Source of the DNA: Torreya grandis
Lineage: Eukaryota > Streptophyta > Pinopsida > Cupressales > Taxaceae
DNA: 64,000 bases
Direction: 5' to 3'
Assembly: GCA_037957365.1 (NCBI GenBank)
Contig: JARHVA010000459.1
Span: 4,926,001 to 4,990,000, forward strand
Within the stretch, counting starts at the first letter, position 1; every line of letters starts with the position of its first letter. A program made the position numbers and the translations under genes. Shown here in pieces: positions 62,501 through 64,000 of this stretch. Under the pieces are notes generated by a model that was not told where the DNA came from, searched no databases, and worked only from the letters and a program-made list of their open reading frames with translations.

Positions 62501-62549
62501 TTTACAAGAACAACAAAGAGACACTTTGGCAATGGACCCACCAATTTAG
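59514..62549 (+). pseudogene. C4 ORF-L, diverged copy lacking its start, decayed
   Basis: It begins inside the N-terminal block (YITKEEKIIIFISKRYYDLV; C1 has LTKEEEKFLLMKR) and runs about 1000 codons with fewer stops than C2. Features are HATTKVEVLHYVDVL, a middle region with an open piece at 60689-60982 (MHQIGIHDTIYIRLISFEEV, then a basic tail SRKRWKRDLKRDP), a Lys/Glu stretch near 61140, and a coiled-coil-like segment RGMKQRIQDLERENENLE near 61775-61830. The end is VVDLELVKE, then ILQEQQRDTLAMDPPI with a stop at 62547-62549. DNA identity to C2 is clearly lower than that of C3, so this is another subfamily. The function is unknown. Confidence 0.7.
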
Positions 62550-63579
62550 TTAATATTCCTTTTTTGTAAAATGTTGTAATATTTTAAATAAGGAATATTA
62601 TTTTTTAAGGAATATGCTAGTTTGTTATCATATTGCCTCTAGGTTAGTCCAATTTTGAGAAATAAATGTATTATAAATCTTTCTAAAGAAAGACAATTGT
62701 CTTTATCTTTTGTACAATTGTATCTTGTAACTAATTAGTGTACTACCTTATCTTTCTATATAAGACATGTATTACCATCTTGTAAAGGGAGGTAATTTTG
62801 AGAAAAAATTGTATACTTAGATAAATTAATAAAATCAAGGAATTCTATAAAGATTGTCCATATTTGATGTGTCAATTGTTAATATAGCTTTTCTCTCAAT
62901 TGCTAGTTTTGTGTCTTAAATTTGAATTCTAAGTTGCATCTTTAATCATGATGTTTCTAATTTATGCTTATTCTATATTAGGTTAATGATCTTAGATTTA
63001 ATTCACTTTATTTTTCTCTGTATTCATATGTGCAAATGTTGTTTGATTATAGTAGTAAATATTTAAAGTAAACTTGGTTCTTACTTATGATTCTTTACAT
63101 CATCCTTCAAAGTTTGCTTGGTGTATAGTGACATATCAGCTTATGCTATTTTACATTATATATTGGTTTGGATGCATACTTAGTTTAAATTGAATATTTA
63201 TCATAATATTTGAGGCTAAGATAAGTAATCACTTAAAATTTCCTTTTTCCCTAGTGTTTTCATTTGATTTTTTTTAACCAAACCATTGTAGCTTAAAATT
63301 CATTAAAATATTCATTTAGATTAGTCTATTTCTTATGTTTTGATCATAATTCACTAAGTATTAGCATAGATACTAGTATTTCATAGATAATTAGACCATG
63401 ATGGATCCCAACCATCAATTAATATAAATTTATGGTGATACTTAAATATTATTTCACTACTATTTCACCATAGATAACACTAAGTTTCCATAACCTGTTA
63501 CTCATGCTTTGGATTCCTAGAATCCTTAAATGAGAAGTATTCTCGAACACTAAGGTAATATGTGGTATACATAAAGTCA
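62550..63579 (+). repeat. C4 distal LTR part
   Basis: It is homologous to C2 36911-37959 at about 65%, with TATATAAG at 62757-62764 and shared cccaaccatcaattaatata at 63408 and gaacact at 63545. A possible end is the CA at 63578-63579. No ORF. Confidence 0.55.
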
Positions 63580-64000
63580 TGAATAAAAATATCTTACTAT
63601 GATCTAATCCTTTGGATAGTCATAAATATCTCCCCATAATGAACCTGGTGTATTACTATTATGATGCTACCACAAAGGATGTATATGTTCTATATCTATC
63701 ACAATAGTATTGGTAATGATCTATTTATGTAAAATAGGACTCTATGTTCAAGAAGTACTAATAAGGGTAATATAAATAAGTATTCATGGAACCCATTATT
63801 GATTATTTTGTGTTTTATTTTGAATAAACATAATAAGAACATGTATATGTGATCTAGATATCTAAACATGGTGTGTAGTAGATGGGTATTTTATGATATC
63901 TATCATATGTCTCTGATGCAATGGTTTCTCAAGTACTAATCATCTAGTAAAGGGGATTGAATTTTTATTACCCTTTGTGATTAATGAGCCTTAGTAGGCT
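63580..64000 (+). other. C4 leader and possible gag start
   Basis: An ATG at 63921 (atggtttctcaagtactaat) resembles the C2 gag start region (38452 onward, tctcaagctataattacc). If real, a further gag-pol continues past the window. The resemblance is short and a stop follows within about ten codons. Confidence 0.35.

Overview
The window looks like intergenic DNA of a very large plant genome. It is AT-rich and poor in CG dinucleotides, and I see no host gene. Nearly all of it is old, stop-riddled LTR retrotransposons nested in one another. A gymnosperm would fit this slow-decay landscape, but no single-copy gene fixes the species.

Four groups can be resolved. Family A (Athila/Tat-like Ty3-gypsy, minus strand) has two copies: A1 at 1-11343, cut by the window start, and A2 at 48716-58884. 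Each has LTRs of about 1.16-1.18 kb, a tRNA-Asp-type primer site, gag, protease, RT, RNase H, integrase and a long extra ORF region between integrase and the 3' LTR. Family C (Tat-like) has copies C1 (minus, 11344-18337), C2 (plus, 31905-45420), C3 (plus, 45421-59513, split by A2) and C4 (plus, 59514-64000, partial). Its 5' terminal block is about 5.3-6.1 kb. That block holds an ORF of about 1000 codons (called ORF-L here) and a second TATA region, and only then come a primer-site-like sequence and gag. The simplest reading is a giant LTR with a protein-coding ORF inside it. C2 pol carries two RNase H domains, one archaeal-type lying between protease and RT. Element E (minus, 22244-29156) is a complete, pol-less element with a tRNA-iMet primer site, TGATG/CATCA termini and a perfect 5-bp target duplication (ATTCA). 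A fragment D contributes a polypurine tract and LTR start near 21149.

Layout: A1 (1-11343) sits inside the gag of C1 (11344-18337). Next is an unassigned pyrimidine-rich stretch (18338-21134), the D LTR start, and E, which splits a small ORF. An unassigned flank with short tandem repeats (29162-31904) follows. C2 (31905-45420) ends in an (AC)51 microsatellite after integrase. C3 begins at 45421, is interrupted by A2, and is fused at 59513/59514 to a more diverged copy, C4, which runs to a second possible gag start near 63921.

Relative ages follow from the nesting: family C predates family A, and E is younger than its flanks. All pol copies look dead: catalytic residues of RT, integrase or RNase H are changed and stops are frequent. 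All identity values are estimates by eye.
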